Shown piece after piece: positions 22,801-34,724 of a DNA stretch of 64,000 nucleotides. The stretch is from Candidatus Didemnitutus mandela (GTDB lineage: Bacteria; Verrucomicrobiota; Verrucomicrobiia; Opitutales; Opitutaceae): contig NJAL01000005.1 in the NCBI GenBank assembly GCA_002591725.1, forward strand, positions 62,001 through 126,000, given 5' to 3'. The notes under the pieces are model-generated. The model was given only the letters and a program-made list of their open reading frames with translations. It did not search any database and was not told where the DNA came from. The position numbers were made by a program, and so were the translations under genes. Each line of letters begins with the position of its first letter. The stretch's first letter is position 1.

Positions 22801-25800
22801 TAACGATTACTGTATTGCTAACGACCTTTCCCATGGCCTCATTATCTTTACAAAAAAGCGCGTCGATTGCTCTACCCATCTCAGCTTTCTTCGGTCTTGT
22901 CGACAACTATCTCGCTCGGATACTTGAGTCCGCGAAAAATTCCGGAGTGTCTTATGAATTGAAGTTGACCGAGCGTGAGCTTCTCCCCGCTCTCTTTCTC
23001 CATAAATTGTAAAGGTGCCTTCAATCATAGGCTGTTTAGTGGCATCGAGTTTCCTTAACAGTTTGCCGGCGTCAGAGATCTGTGCACAAGAACTCGCTGC
23101 TGAGTTGATAGGGCTTGGCGCCTGCGACGAGCAGTATTGCTCTTTTGGCTGACAGTTTTTTTGTTTGGTTAAAGGTGGCTTCCAGCCTCTGTAGGCTAAA
23201 CTTGTTTTGCTTCGGCTCCAAAATTTTCATTCACCCACGTTATCGACCAACCTTGCCGTGCGTGACAAATTCCACTTCGAGGGGCTACACAGTACCAGTA
23301 CCCTGCGAAGCATTCGAAAACGGTTTTGAATCTGCCTCGAGGGTCGCCTGAGTCAAAGTGGTCACTGGGGTTCCGGAGAATTAGGACCGAATGAATCTAC
23401 CGGAAACACCTAGCACATTCGTCAGAAAATAGCACAGCATCAAGCTACATATGACTACTCATTATCTTTGCCACGAAGTTCATGTCATCGCCTTTGGTGC
23501 GTGGCTGGAACGGAAAGATTCACGCTGGGGCGCCCACTGGCTATGTCGAGCAACAGCGGCGCGTCGACGGCGACCGAACCGTCCTATTTTAGAATCGCTT
23601 GCAAGCTGGGTTCGTGGCCGGAAGCGCTTGATTTCTTTTCTGGGCAGCGAGTCCGTTTAGCGTGGCTTGTTCCGAGGATTTTCTACTGCGTCAGCATCAG
23701 CTGTTGTGTGGAGAGCGAAAGGGGCGAAATTGAAGACTAACGAAGTGCACAATCCTATTGCCGTTTGCGTAGTCCCTGCTGTAAACTGACCAATGGTGGC
23801 TTGTTAGCGCTCGACAAGCGCTATCTCGTTGCTCGTGAAACGGGCTAGATTAGATTCCGTTCCGTAACCTACCACATTTGGTGCGAGGATGAAAGAAACG
23901 TTTGAGATGGCCGTTTTCTTTTGCAGTTGAGATAAAAGCTCGTCGAAATCCAGTGATACTCTCGTTTACAGGAAGAGTTCATCTCTTTGTCCTGCGATTG
24001 GGAAAACCACGCCTGGGAGATTGTAGGCCAAATCCATTTCCGTGCGCAGAGGTAGCAGCGAAGCTAGCAAGATCTGCCAAAGGGTGATACGCGCAAATTC
24101 CGTCTCATTGTCTGTCGCCACTTTTATTTGTAGTTTGTCGAGGTCGAGAGAAAATGGATTATTAGAATCGATATTTACCAAGGGCTGACTTTTGGCACCA
24201 ACCAAAGCTAGCTTCAGATTCTGTACGGACAACGTTGTCTTTTTGCAACTGCAGTCTAGCGCTGCTGCAGAAATTAATATCCAATAGGAGCGAAAGCTAC
24301 AGTAAAGTGGATAAATCGATTTCGTAGCTCGCTTGTCCCGAGATCGAGCCCCGGATCAGTAAGAACCATTCCTATGGTCATCGTTTCCTTGATGGAATCG
24401 ATTTCCGGTGTTGCCAAGGAAAACTGGCGGACTTGGGCCTAAAGGTGGAATAGCGTAATTGGGGCTTCTAAACTGAACGCTGCTTGGATAAGCGCTATCA
24501 GCGAACGAGCATCCTGGACAAATGTCAGCGAATTGATTTGTAACGGCGCGATGGTGCCGCGCGGTTACGGTTTTACCTTCGCCGGGAATCGAAAAATCGT
24601 CCGTCAGTTGGCTACCGAAAACACCGACCACATGCACAAATGGTCTTGTCCAAACAAGCGATATCTCTTGCAACTGCTCTGTCTCGTTTGTAATATCATC
24701 TCGACCGTTAATGGATGGTTGAGCAGGTCGAAGGTAATTCGCACATTCTTGCGGAGAGGCGAGGACTGGCTTATCTTCGGTTGCGGAAAGATCCAGGTTG
24801 GAAACACAGATCTTACCGGCGTCGACTGCCAGATCGAGTCTGCCTTGAAACCTCAGCGAGCCCAATATTCGCAGCCCGGGATCGAGGGCCTCAAGCTTGT
24901 CGGCGTCCGCTGCCGAGCTTCCCTTTATTGCTGCGGCCCCCGTTGTGGGACTAGCCGTGAAATGGCCCGAACTGGTAGCCTCGAATTTGGATAACCGGCC
25001 TATCATGACAAACAACGATACCAGAACGGAAATAGATTGAAAAGCCAATGGCCACTGTAAGCCTTTCCACCGGGATCTTGACGTTGACGATAAAAAGATT
25101 TTTTCGTGGCGCCGCAAGCTATTGGGCGGAACTCTATATCGTGGTAGTTATCCAAGTATGGTCGAAATAGTTGGCCGCTGTTTCGCGAAGCTGAAGTGAA
25201 AGATTCGTCCGCGTGCTGAAAATTTGGACAAGGGGCGGCGGGGTGGAAAACTTGGTGGTCTTGATCGTGCCCTCGCGGCTTGGTGCGATGTTACGATCGG
25301 ATAAATTGAGTTGTTTCTCGATTGGCGGGCGAACCGGTGCGCCTGCGAAGATCGCCATTGTCCTCAATGGCAACTTTTCCGACTTTGAACGAAAATGAAC
25401 CGCAACTGACCAAGCGCGCCAAAAGCGGCCGTCGGTCCCGCCGAGGTACTGCGGACGAAGCAGCGGGAACACTGTTGTCAGTCAGGGACTAGTTAGCAAA
25501 AGCGCGAAATTTTGGACAGAAATTGTTTTTCCGAAAAGACAAGCGAGTGTTGAGTAGGCGGAATCGAGTGCCGCAACACGGGAGGAGACATTTTGATAGA
25601 TAGTGCGGACGTTGCGTAAAACCGCGGTGCACATGTCCCAGCACCAATGCGATTAGCCTCGAGTTTCCGGCCAGGTTGTTGGTTGGCAGCGCGCAAAACT
25701 AGCGAGTGTCGGAAAGTAGGTGTTAGCGCTACACCAAAGGTGGTAACTACGAGGGCAAACAAAGCGCCTAAATTGATCAGCAGTAGACTGAGCAGCTTCA

Positions 25801-25801
25801 T
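22800..25801 (-). pseudogene. AsmA-like envelope protein relic
   Basis: The likely original start is at 25801, with an N-terminal membrane anchor (MKLLSLLLINLGALFALVVT) after which the frame breaks. Downstream pieces on the same strand read like a very long, low-complexity beta-rich protein. They include LGSLRFQGRLDLAVDAGKI and VSNLDLSATEDKP (24890-24780), WTRPFVHVVG (24640), LKLALVGAKSQPLVNIDSNN and LDLDKLQIKVATDNETEFAR (24220-24080). IEGTFTIYGERE lies near 23020. Such an anchor plus repetitive beta region of about 1000 residues is typical of AsmA-like proteins involved in envelope or lipid transport. The family call is tentative; death by multiple frameshifts is clear. It follows the dead TolC relic on the same strand. 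Confidence 0.5.
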
Positions 25802-25839
25802 GGAGACGCAACTACTACACAGAAACTAGAAATAAATTA

Positions 25840-27280
25840 TTGGGCAGAATCCGATTGCGATACTCTTTCTTCTCCTAGATTTTCGCAAAGAGCCGGAGGC
25901 AATACGAATAAAAGCTTCGCTTACAGCGAGGAATATTTGATTGCACTCTGTGGTACCGACTTGCCCGTTAGGTCCATGGCCTGACGAACAGTCCCGATGG
26001 CAATAGTGTAGGTGTAATAGGCCTGAAGCTGGTTGCACTTTGCTGTGACCAGTGCGGTTTGCGTCTAGAACATATCCAGCTGGGTGTGCATGTTGGCTGC
26101 GAAGCGGGCGCTAGCTAGACGAACGCTTTCCTCTGCTTCCTGGAAGGCCGAAAGCGAACGGCGAACGTCAGCGGCGAGCTTAGATTCAGCGAGGGACAGC
26201 TTGGTTTGCTCCAACAGGGAACGAGTGACGCAGCAGACTTTGTCAGCGGCAGTAAGAGACCATCGAAGATCGGCTAGTATGGTTGCAGTCCGGCTAGCTT
26301 CAACTGTGGCTTTAGCCGGAAATAGTGTCGTTGTTGGTGCGTTTTTGTGGTCTATGAACATTCTCCGAAGGTTAGAAAACGTTAGCTTGTAGGCGATGCT
26401 GGTCACCTAGAATCTCCTGCTCTGCTGCGGTCGTTAGTTTTTCAACCATTTCAGATCGCAGATCGGAACGTTGGACGCGGGCCGATTCGAAATCGATGGA
26501 ACCGAGAGACTCCGGCGTCTTCGTTGCTGTCTGCTCAGAAGCGTTAGCGAAGCCGAAGGTCTGATGGAGTTCTTCGATGACAAGGCGATGCGATAGTTGT
26601 TTCTGGCGTCAATCAGGGGACTGCGTGTTGACGAGAGCAATCTCGTCGTGAAGCACCTCGAAGTTGGAGATGGTGCCGGTGGAGAGCCAGGTTTTGATGT
26701 CCTACGGTTGGCACTCGAGCAACGCGACACTCTTCTGCTGGACTTGGATATGCTCTCGATCGACGAACATGGCGTAAAGTTTTTTGCGGATATCGAACAG
26801 CGCGTAATTGATAACCAACTGTAGTTCCAGTGTGGTGCCCTCAAAGTTGAAACGCTATTTTTTTGATATTAGCGACGACGCTACCGCCGGCATAAAAGGC
26901 TTTGCATTGCGGTGATTTTAAATGGTTACGACCGATCTTCACTGCTGGAAAGCACGTCAGGGTTGTTTGTGCTGATAAAGTGTTGCATAGCGAAAACTAT
27001 GCGGGATCACCGAAATCCAAACTTTTAAAAGCACGCCTTGTTATCCGACGGATCTCTTTGCGGGCCTGACGAATCGCGGAATTATTATCGTCGTTTAGGC
27101 CAAAGCATATGGTAAGATAAACCCGGTCGGAAATCGGAAAACCTGGGTCCGGCTTGCCGTCGTTAAACTATTAAACTAGGCGATCACAGGTTTAACTAAA
27201 AAACTGGCTGCCGCGATAATCAGAACTTTCGAAAGCATAAACACTTTCATAAAAAAGGCTACTTGGTCGGAAGCGGCTGG
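25840..27280 (-). pseudogene. TolC-family outer membrane efflux protein relic
   Basis: The minus strand yields, in order, LVINYALFDIRKKLYAMFVD (26820-26762), HIQVQQKSVALLE, TGTISNFEVLHDEIALVNTQ (26680-26620), RNNYRIAL, LGSIDFE, LSLAESKLAADVRRSLSAFQ and RLASARFAANMHTQLDMF (26130-26070), and TALVTAKCNQLQAYYTYTIA. The alternating heptad-like helices with the FxxGxxSNFEVLxAExALxxAxxxL pattern are characteristic of TolC-family outer membrane factors. Stops and frameshifts interrupt each block. It sits immediately downstream of the RND pump relic. No intact TolC is present in this window. Confidence 0.7.
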
Positions 27281-27289
27281 ATATGGACC

Positions 27290-29280
27290 GATAGATAGGC
27301 TTAATCAAATAAATGACCCTGGGAGCTGTTTTTTGCAAGAAGCATCATATTAGGAAACTAGGAAACCAAAAAGAGCGTGAAGGCCGTGTTCGATGGACAT
27401 TACCAACGACGAGCACCAGACCGATGGAGTTACCGCGGGGCGGCGCTAGCCGCCGGTCACCAAGGAGAGCTGGGAAACAGCTGGAGCTGGAAACCGTGAC
27501 GACGGTGGCCATGCGTACCCCGGCGGAGCCGGGATCATGGCCGCCGTCGTAAAAGGTTCCAAATTTCGATTTTCTTTTTAAAGTTTGTTGTCGAACTCGA
27601 CGATTAGAATGCTGTTTTTCGGAATGAAGCCAGCCAATTGTTAACGCCCACCTTGGCATAGATGTTCAGGATGGCCGCCAGACACTGGTTCCAAACGGTA
27701 TGTTTCAGATTTGGCATTTTGAGGGCAGTAAAGACTAAGTGCACAGAGCATGGCGAGTGCCACCGAGCAAAACGGAATTATTAGGGGGACCAGGACGAAT
27801 CAAACTGTGCAGTTAGTACTTAGTGTTAGGGGAATGGGCACGATGGCCGATATCAAGGCGGGAGTTAGCTTATTGCTCTCATTCTGTAGCTGCCGAGATT
27901 TTTTGGTGTAGCCGACGGCATATAAATAATCGGGTAGGCAGGATCTGGTAAGCTACTTTTGCGAACGTCTAAGGGCTTGGTCGAGTGTGCGGTTGGTCAT
28001 GCGGGAGAGCTTTACGGCATTCAGCTGGCTGGAAATTGTTCAGTGAATTCGGGACGGTCTTTGGATATGAGCTACTGAGCTGACCGGAATCAGCTGATTG
28101 TTCGATCCGGTAATTAGGTGCCCTCGAGCTGGCTTGGGTTCAGCCGCTGGGAACGCTCGATCTGGGGAATGGTCGTTAGTAGGTAGCTATAGCCGAGGAC
28201 GTTGAATCAATTGATGCAGCTACCAGGCACAAGACCGGCGCCAATTCGATAGAGGTTTAGACCCAAAGTCGCGACCTTTTCGCGATCGATCACCACTTCT
28301 GTTTGCGGCTAATTGTATTTCAGGTCGATCTGCGGCGGGGGAAACAAGTATGCACGCTTTGTCCCAGGCTTGGCCATTTCAATAATTGATTTTCGCTCGC
28401 AGTCGAAGTGATTATAAAATTGATTTGGAAGTTCAAACTACCGGGCAAAGCCGAGGAAGTGGTTCCAGAAACCTCAAAGCCAAAATACGTGGATTTTTGA
28501 AATCTTTTGCTGCACTTTTTGAGGAATCTGAAAAGCATTGTACTTCCGCGGTGCGTGTCAGAGCTTTACCACCTTACCGAAGAGCCATCCACACACCTGC
28601 ACTCACGGAAAGTAGCAGCAGGATTTGGAATGTTACGTCCACTTTAGGCACCGAGAGTGTCGCTTGCTCTCGGGTCCGACCGTAGAGTAGTATCCTTTGG
28701 TTAGCCGTAGAGTTCTTAGGAACACTGATGACACAAGAATGATGCCCTTGGCCTTCCGGACGAAGTGAGCTCCTTGGGCGAAAACATATACACATATACA
28801 AAACATATACATTGGAATCCGCTAACAAACTGGCCACAATTTAGAGGGGATAAACAAACAGCGGGGAGTTAAGCGTTCCAGCGAGCATACGACCATAAAC
28901 AGTTTTGCAGCTTTTCGAAACGACAGTTTTCGATCAAGCTACTCAGCTGTGCTGCGCAACTGGTTGGCCGGATATCATCGGCGAAAGCAATCAGCGTTAC
29001 GATACCGGAAATTATCGCCACGCCAGGACGAATTTATAGAAGAGGCGTTCCCCCCGTGAGCTCCCCTAAATGTGTATCGTGACCTACCCCACCCACAAGT
29101 TTCACGTTGGCACTGACATAGATCGTCGTGATTTTGATCGTGGAGTTTTCGATATCGGTGTGCAGATAATGGCGGCTGTTCAACGAGAGCCACGCCTGAA
29201 TGCCTGCGATAACCATCACGAGGTTTACGACGACTGCAAGAAGCGGGCGACGGATGGTGAAAGAGGTCGGTAAAAGCTTT
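27290..29280 (-). pseudogene. RND multidrug efflux pump relic (HAE1/AcrB-like)
   Basis: The N-terminus is seen at 29220-29090 (VMVIAGIQAWLSLNSR, IENSTIKITTIYVSANVKLV), which matches the first helix and the usual VKITT(V/A)Y start of the first periplasmic loop. Further downstream on the same strand come PEGQG and VPKVDVTFQI (28740-28600), SGTTSSALPGSLNFQINFII (28465-28400), VVIDREKVA and LNPSQLE (28300-28120), IYAKVGV (27670) and TTAAM (27490). A full RND pump is about 1040 residues, but the whole relic fits into 2 kb, so large internal deletions have occurred. It belongs to a dead adaptor-pump-TolC cluster. Confidence 0.7.
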
Positions 29281-29559
29281 ATTTATTTACTGGATATGCG
29301 CGAACGCGCCAAAGAGCGCGCCGCTTTGTAACGGTGGGTTCACAACGGCTCAGGCTTTTTACGGAGTGGGGGGTGAAGTTTCGCATTAGGCGCGAAAGTG
29401 TTTATTGGGGGTCACGGAGTTATACTGGGGGGTAGCTTGATAACGTCACTAGCTCTACCATCTGGCCACGTCCGTCTCCAATCCAGAGATAACTGTCACA
29501 AAATCACCTGCGTTTTTCCTAGGCAAACGAAGCATTTATAGAGCACTTTTCCGATTTTC

Positions 29560-30480
29560 TTCTTCTCTCTGTCAATAATCACAAATGCCGAATTTCCGTA
29601 GGGCGCGTAGAGCAAGGGATGGCGGAAATCGCGAGAGCTTTACGGCTATCCGGAAGCGTCACATTTATGTTCGCGGGCGCGAAGTTTTTCGGCTTTGCTT
29701 TTTGTTGTCGCTTAAACTCGCACTTATTGGTGGCAGCAAATGCGATTTCGGTCGAGATCGCATCAGTCTTGTTGTCGAAAATTACTCTGGGTGCGGCGTT
29801 TGTGGCCATAATTCACTACTAGTTCCTTCCTTGAAAACTAGCAGGTGTGCTTGTTGCTAAAGGAGAAAATTGATGTAGATAGGGTCGAAAGTCTGTAGGG
29901 GACCGCGAGATCACTGGCGCCGTTGGACAAAATCTGTCCGACTGTTAAAGAGCCGAAGTCCAAAACATCCGTCAAAAGGCGCGCGGGTTCTTTTCTTGGC
30001 AATCGTCGCTTTAAAGTTTCAGCGTTCCTCTGGATCTATTTCTATTGGGCGTTGGTGGCATCGAAATCTGTTTTCGTGGTGGTTTCGTTTTCCAGTAGGG
30101 TCAGAAAAGCCGACCGCGGTTGGCTTTGGCAAGAGAGGACTTTGTCTCCGTGGCACGGAGTCGGGCTCCTTGCAAGGTCGTGTCGGGCTGGATTAGTGGG
30201 ATCTCACTTTTTCACGTGACTGTCGGATTCTGAATGCGATTTTCACTACTTTTCCGGAAGAATTTTGCCCCCATTGTCATTCCTTGGAAAGCGGAAATTG
30301 CGGCCGATCAAAGAGATGGCGTTGACTAGGTCTCTTGTTTTACTCCTATTGAAAGTTGCCATTTATGTGGGGGTTGCTATCGCTATGCCTATCGAATTGT
30401 AATTTTTAGTCCTGTAGAGGGTAAAATGATCGCAAGGGTAAGCGATACTGCGACGTAAAGTTTATTTAAAATGGCGATAG
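29560..30480 (-). pseudogene. RND periplasmic adaptor (membrane fusion protein) relic
   Basis: Fragments on the minus strand include FQGMTMGAKFFRKSSENRI (30290-30230), SEIPLIQPDTTLQGARLRAT (30200-30140), SSLAKANRGR, DSRKALAISA (29650) and INTFAPNAKLHPPL near 29370. They correspond to the lipoyl/hairpin region (DPLIQLDTTLQEAQLRAAEA, LAKANRDR) and the C-terminal barrel (LTIPATALTYAPYGN) of RND adaptors. The order of adaptor, pump, TolC on the minus strand is the classic efflux operon, and all three are dead. Confidence 0.6.
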
Positions 30481-31019
30481 GGGGTGGGGCTGCAATGGGT
30501 CTTGAAGAGTAGAGTAGCTTCGAAGGGGAATAAGTTAAAAAAGAGGATTGGGCAGCGTAATCGAGGTTTGGTAAGTTTTCAACAACGGTTGGTCGAGAGG
30601 AGAGTTTTGTGCTCAGCTGCGTCCAAAGGGGAAAGAGGTTCTATTCGTCGAAAATGTCTCGGCAGGATTGGCGCAAGCAAGGTCGTGAGTTCCACACGCA
30701 TTACTCTTCGCTTATGGGATATCTCGGCTTCGTATCTTATTTACTAAGCCACCGTCCTCCAAAACGTCGACAAAACCAGTCATCGTGGTCCGAGTAGCAC
30801 GACGGGCTCTGGTTTTGGAGTTGCGCTAAGGTTGGGTTTTGTTTTATTGGCCGTTGATAAGTTCCCTACAGCTACATTAGAATTAAAATAGTGAAGGCCG
30901 GGTGAAAGTTTCTTTTCCTCCAGATATTGTTCGAAATATTGTGCTGCTTCGTTTCCGAGCCGAGCCCGCAAGAGGTGAAAGTTGATCCCCACAGCTATCT
31001 GCTTAATTGACTCAGAAGT
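30480..31019. other. Decayed spacer downstream of tkt
   Basis: No gene is recognised. A minus-strand 70-codon frame at 30780-30992 (LGNEAAQYFEQYLEEKK) is helical in character and could be the end of a lost gene, but it has no support. Confidence 0.35.
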
Positions 31020-33014
31020 TCAGGGCGTCTGTGCTGCCGCAATAACTGAATCGGCTGTCATGCCCAGTTCCTTCATTACAGCTTCGAAAGGAGCGCTGAG
31101 ACCGAAGCGATCGATGCCGAGAATTTTTCCCTCGGGGCCGACATATCTGTGCCACAATGCAGTGACTCCGGCTTCAATTGCCACCCGTTTCTTCACGGAG
31201 GGCGGCAGGACGCTTTCGCGGTAATTCCGCGGCTGGCGATCGAAGATTTCCAGCGAAGGCATTGAAACGATGCGCACGCCATCGCCCAGCTGCTTCGCAG
31301 CAACGATCAAGTATTGTAGTTCCGATCCGGTTGCCAGAAGAATAGTCTTGAGTTCGCCCTTTTCTGGGACCGCAACGTAGCCACCCTTGAGCACGCCGAG
31401 ACGGCGGGTTTGTATGGGAATCTCGTTTTGGGTCGGCAGCGCTTGGCGCGTAAGCGCAAGCAAAACCGGACCGCGACGTACCTCCTGCGCCGCTGCCGCG
31501 AAGGCGCCGGCCGTTTCTTCAGGATCGCCTGGACGGATAACAGTGAAATTTGGGATGAGCCGTAAGGACGAAATGATTTCGACAGGCTGGTGCGTTGGAC
31601 CGTCCTCACCTACGCCAACGGAGTCGTGCGTGTAGATGTAGATCACGGGTAAGCAAGAAAGCGCTGCAATGCGCATCGAAGGGCGCGAGTAGTCGGCGAA
31701 CACGAGGAACGTCGCACAGGATGGACAGAAGAGACCGTCGTAGGCGATACCATTGCTGATCGCCGCCATCGCGTGCTCGCGAATACCGTAACGGATATTG
31801 CGACCCGTGCGGTTGGTTTTGTCGAAGTCCTTGTCGGAGTTGATGTAGTTGTAAGTTGATCCATGGAGATCGGCTGAACCGCTGATCAGCAATGGCACTT
31901 CCGCAGCAATGTGCTGAAACACGTCGCGTCCGGCAGCACGTGTTGCCAACTTGGCACTGGAAGGAAACGCCGGGATTTTTTCCAAAAGAGCCTCCGCCTC
32001 GGGGGGCGAGGATGCGGAATCAAACAACGCCGCGTGTGCGGGATTCGCCTGGCTCCAGGCGGCGTAGGCCTTCTTCCATTTGTTGTGTTGGAGGGTCAGG
32101 TGCTCTTTGTGCTTGGCAAAATAAGCATACACCTCCTTACTGACGTAGAAATGTTGATCAGCAGGCAGGCCGAGACCTGTGTGGGCGCTATTAGCAAATT
32201 TCGCGCCGCTTTCGCCATGAGCCTTCGCTGTCCCTTGTACCTCCGCAATGCCTTTCCCTATGATTGTCTTTGCAACAATGAGCTGCGGCTTTCCGCTCTT
32301 GGCTCTCTTCGCCTTATTGATAGCCTCTAAGATCGTGGCCATGTTGTGGCCATCGGATAGTACTTGCACGTCCCAGTGCATAGCCCTAAAGCGCATTTCG
32401 GTGTTTTCGCTCTGTGTCTTGTCTGCCATGGCGTCGAGGGTGACGTCGTTGGAATCGTAAATCAGGACCAGATTATCCAGGCCTTGGTGGCCGGCAAACT
32501 CTACCGCTTCCATGCCCACGCCCTCCTGCATGCAACCGTCGCCTGCGAGGCAGACAATATGGTAATCGAAGATTGCATGAGCCGGTGTATTGAAACGAGC
32601 TTCAGCCATTTTCCCTGCTACCGCCATGCCGACGGCGTTGCCGATGCCTTGACCGAGCGGACCGGTAGTGCATTCGACTCCGGGCGTATGGCGAAACTCA
32701 GGATGGCCGGGCGTCTTTGAATGGAGCTGGCGAAAGGCTTTGAGGTCGTCGAGCGAAATATCGTAGCCACTAAGATGCAGCCAGGCATAGAGGAACATTG
32801 AGCCGTGTCCTGCGGAGAGGATAAACCGGTCGCGGTTTATCCAACGCGGTTCGACAGGGTTGTGAACGAGCGCATTGCCGAAAAGGACGGCCCCGATTTC
32901 CGCACAGCCAAGCGGCAAGCCGAGGTGACCAATCCTAGCTTTGTGTACGGCGTCGATAGCGAGACCTCGGGCTTGTGTGGCAGCTTGGGCGAGGATGTCA
33001 ATCTGAAGTTTCAT
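31020..33014 (-). CDS. tkt: Transketolase
   Basis: This intact 664-residue thiamine diphosphate enzyme moves two-carbon ketol units between sugar phosphates in the non-oxidative pentose phosphate pathway. That supplies ribose-5-phosphate and erythrose-4-phosphate. N-terminal motifs GHLGLPLG (residues 29-36) and [20 protein letters not shown] are followed by the cofactor-binding GDGCMQEG (158-165) running to the Asn of YDSND. The central pyrimidine-binding domain has [20 protein letters not shown] and [15 protein letters not shown]. The C-terminal domain ends with IGIDRFG-type sequence ([20 protein letters not shown]). Length and motif order are normal. The start precedes [11 protein letters not shown], with no clear Shine-Dalgarno. 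The window also encodes thiL, which makes its cofactor. Confidence 0.97.
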   Translation of the reverse strand: MKLQIDILAQAATQARGLAIDAVHKARIGHLGLPLGCAEIGAVLFGNALVHNPVEPRWINRDRFILSAGHGSMFLYAWLHLSGYDISLDDLKAFRQLHSKTPGHPEFRHTPGVECTTGPLGQGIGNAVGMAVAGKMAEARFNTPAHAIFDYHIVCLAGDGCMQEGVGMEAVEFAGHQGLDNLVLIYDSNDVTLDAMADKTQSENTEMRFRAMHWDVQVLSDGHNMATILEAINKAKRAKSGKPQLIVAKTIIGKGIAEVQGTAKAHGESGAKFANSAHTGLGLPADQHFYVSKEVYAYFAKHKEHLTLQHNKWKKAYAAWSQANPAHAALFDSASSPPEAEALLEKIPAFPSSAKLATRAAGRDVFQHIAAEVPLLISGSADLHGSTYNYINSDKDFDKTNRTGRNIRYGIREHAMAAISNGIAYDGLFCPSCATFLVFADYSRPSMRIAALSCLPVIYIYTHDSVGVGEDGPTHQPVEIISSLRLIPNFTVIRPGDPEETAGAFAAAAQEVRRGPVLLALTRQALPTQNEIPIQTRRLGVLKGGYVAVPEKGELKTILLATGSELQYLIVAAKQLGDGVRIVSMPSLEIFDRQPRNYRESVLPPSVKKRVAIEAGVTALWHRYVGPEGKILGIDRFGLSAPFEAVMKELGMTADSVIAAAQTP

Positions 33015-33095
33015 TAATTAGAAAGGTGTGTTGTGCCGCAAAAGGTTTAGTTTTTTAAGCTGAAAGCGCAGGACCGCAAAGTCCAATTTTAATGC

Positions 33096-33123
33096 AAAAA
33101 AGCGAGCCGTTAGGCTCGCTTTT
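33096..33123 (-). terminator. Intrinsic terminator after rplS
   Basis: Inverted arms AAAAGCGAGCC (33098-33108) and GGCTCGCTTTT (33113-33123) flank a four-base loop. Read on the minus strand, the hairpin ends in a run of six T. It lies 26 bases beyond the rplS stop codon and separates the ribosomal operon from tkt. The A-rich left side would also let it work for plus-strand transcripts. Confidence 0.85.
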
Positions 33124-33148
33124 GAGAAATATAAAATTTTCATCAAAA

Positions 33149-33514
33149 TCAGTCCTTGGCTTCATCAAAGCGCTTTTCCTTTACGGCCATGGCAGCCTTG
33201 CCGGTACGCTTGCGCAGATAGTAAAGGCGGGCTTTGCCGTCTTTGGAGTTGCGCTCGACTTCGATTTTGTCGATGTTTGGCGAGTTAACGGGAAACACAC
33301 GTTCGACACCTTCGCCATAGCTGATGCGACGGACGGTAAAGGTTTCTTGGATATCGCTGCCTTTGCGCGCGATGACCACGCCGGGAAACACCTGGATACG
33401 TTCTTTGTCGCCTTCGCGGACTTTTGTGTGCACACGGACGCCATCGCCGACCTTGAAGAACGTTAAGTTGGCCTTTACCTGCGAAGTGCTAAGTTCTTTT
33501 ATAATTGAGTTCAT
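33149..33514 (-). CDS. rplS: 50S ribosomal protein L19
   Basis: This 121-residue protein of the large ribosomal subunit sits at the 30S-50S interface. Recognisable segments are [48 protein letters not shown] and the C-terminal [14 protein letters not shown], all standard L19. The chosen start is MNSIIKEL, because its ATG overlaps the trmD stop as ATGA (33511-33514). A longer upstream reading would run into trmD without similarity to L19. AGAAAGAG just upstream could serve as ribosome binding site. It is the last gene of rpsP-trmD-rplS and is followed by a terminator. Confidence 0.96.
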   Translation of the reverse strand: MNSIIKELSTSQVKANLTFFKVGDGVRVHTKVREGDKERIQVFPGVVIARKGSDIQETFTVRRISYGEGVERVFPVNSPNIDKIEVERNSKDGKARLYYLRKRTGKAAMAVKEKRFDEAKD

Positions 33515-34188
33515 GGCTCTTTCTGTAATAAATCGGGACGGACTTTGGCGGTTTTTTCCTGCTGACGTGCGAGCCGCCACTTGTTGATTTCACCGTGGTT
33601 TCCCTGAAGGAGCACTTTGGGCACAGACATACCGCGGAAGGCGGCGGGACGTGTGTATTGAGGGAAGTCTAATAGATTGCGAGTGAAACTTTCGCTGGTC
33701 AGTGATTTTTCTCCACCAAGTACGCCCGGAATAAATCGTGCGAGCGCATCTACAACAACGGCAGCCGCTAGTGTGCCATTGGTCAATATGTAATCGCCAA
33801 TGCTAATTTCCTCGTCGATAAGCGAATCTCGGATGCGTTGATCGATGTCCTCATAGTGACCGCTTAAAAAGATAATGCGCTTTTCGTGCGAAAGTTGTTC
33901 AGCTTTCGTAGTTGTGAATCGCGCTCCGTCGGGAGTAAGGTAGATCCGTCGACAGCTGGGAGCCTGGAGCTCTTCGATCGCTGCAAAGATCGGCTCACAT
34001 TTCATCACCATGCCAGCTCCGCCGCCAAACGGGCGACCATCGATCGTTTTGTGTTTATCGGTCGCCCAGTCGCGAGTATTGCGAACATTTATCTCAAGCA
34101 GCTTCGCTTCACGCGCACGTCCGAGCACGCTCTCGGAGAAAAATCCGTCGAGCATGGCTGGGAAAAGTGTAAGGATGTCGATACGCAC
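33511..34188 (-). CDS. trmD: tRNA (guanine37-N1)-methyltransferase
   Basis: TrmD methylates G37 of tRNAs next to the anticodon and prevents frameshifting. The 225-residue product begins with GTG at 34188 ([13 protein letters not shown]), the conserved TrmD N-terminus. The in-frame extension further upstream lacks similarity and is best left out. The trefoil-knot SAM site is visible in [32 protein letters not shown] and [11 protein letters not shown]; in the last segments many relatives have GGE or GGELP. The C-terminus has [23 protein letters not shown]-type sequence, as expected. Its stop overlaps the rplS start by four bases, implying translational coupling. Confidence 0.95.
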   Translation of the reverse strand: MRIDILTLFPAMLDGFFSESVLGRAREAKLLEINVRNTRDWATDKHKTIDGRPFGGGAGMVMKCEPIFAAIEELQAPSCRRIYLTPDGARFTTTKAEQLSHEKRIIFLSGHYEDIDQRIRDSLIDEEISIGDYILTNGTLAAAVVVDALARFIPGVLGGEKSLTSESFTRNLLDFPQYTRPAAFRGMSVPKVLLQGNHGEINKWRLARQQEKTAKVRPDLLQKEP

Positions 34189-34339
34189 CGCAAAAAATTT
34201 ACTTAAAAAAATAAAGCAACCGGAGTGCCAAAAAATAACAAATAAAAACCTCGAGTTGCTTTGAAGCTCGAAGCAACGTGGGGGGGGATACATCGTTGTG
34301 TTCTCCAAGCCCTCTACCGCTTTTTATCCTTTATCATCC

Positions 34340-34609
34340 TTAAGTCTTCTCTTCAGCAGCGGCCGCCATGTGCTTGGAACGCTTTACGAGCGAGTTCACC
34401 GTATCTGAAGGTTTCGCCCCTTTAGAAACCCAGTAATCATAGCGGTCGAGCTTGATGGCGAGCGGCAGATTACCTTTGGTGCGCGGATTATAAGCGCCGA
34501 TTTGCTCGACGCCGTAGCCGTCGCGGCGTGAACGCCCCTCGGCCACAACCACGCGATAATGTGGGGCGTTTTTGGTGCCGAAGCGGGAGAGACGGATTTT
34601 AAGTGCCAT
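34340..34609 (-). CDS. rpsP: 30S ribosomal protein S16
   Basis: This 89-residue small-subunit protein is required for 30S assembly. The start MALKIRLSRFGTKNAPHYRV and the segment GAYNPRTK are diagnostic. The tail after VKRSKHMAAAAEEKT is short, so the protein is of normal minimal length. It is the first gene of the rpsP-trmD-rplS cluster. The usual neighbour rimM is absent, and the 150 bases between rpsP and trmD hold no frame like it. Confidence 0.96.
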   Translation of the reverse strand: MALKIRLSRFGTKNAPHYRVVVAEGRSRRDGYGVEQIGAYNPRTKGNLPLAIKLDRYDYWVSKGAKPSDTVNSLVKRSKHMAAAAEEKT

Positions 34610-34658
34610 TGGTGTAAGTGCTGCTTTGCCGAAAGTAAGTTCGTGTTGATAAAAACAA

Positions 34659-34689
34659 AAATTAAGCGGGATAACTTTCGCCTTGTCAA
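34659..34689 (-). promoter_or_regulatory. rpsP: Putative sigma-70 promoter of the rpsP operon
   Basis: Read on the minus strand, a perfect TTGACA (34684-34689) is followed after 19 bases by TAATTT (34659-34664), 50 bases before the rpsP ATG. The spacer is slightly long. The location in the divergent spacer between rpsP and ychF supports it. Confidence 0.45.
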
Positions 34690-34724
34690 GTATCCATTGC
34701 TAACGCTCAGTTAGCCGTTTCAAT

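Noticed and set aside
24356..25117. A 253-codon minus-strand frame as an intact gene
   Set aside because: Its start and end have no support, and related sequence continues on both sides in other frames, so it is a piece of the larger dead AsmA-like gene.
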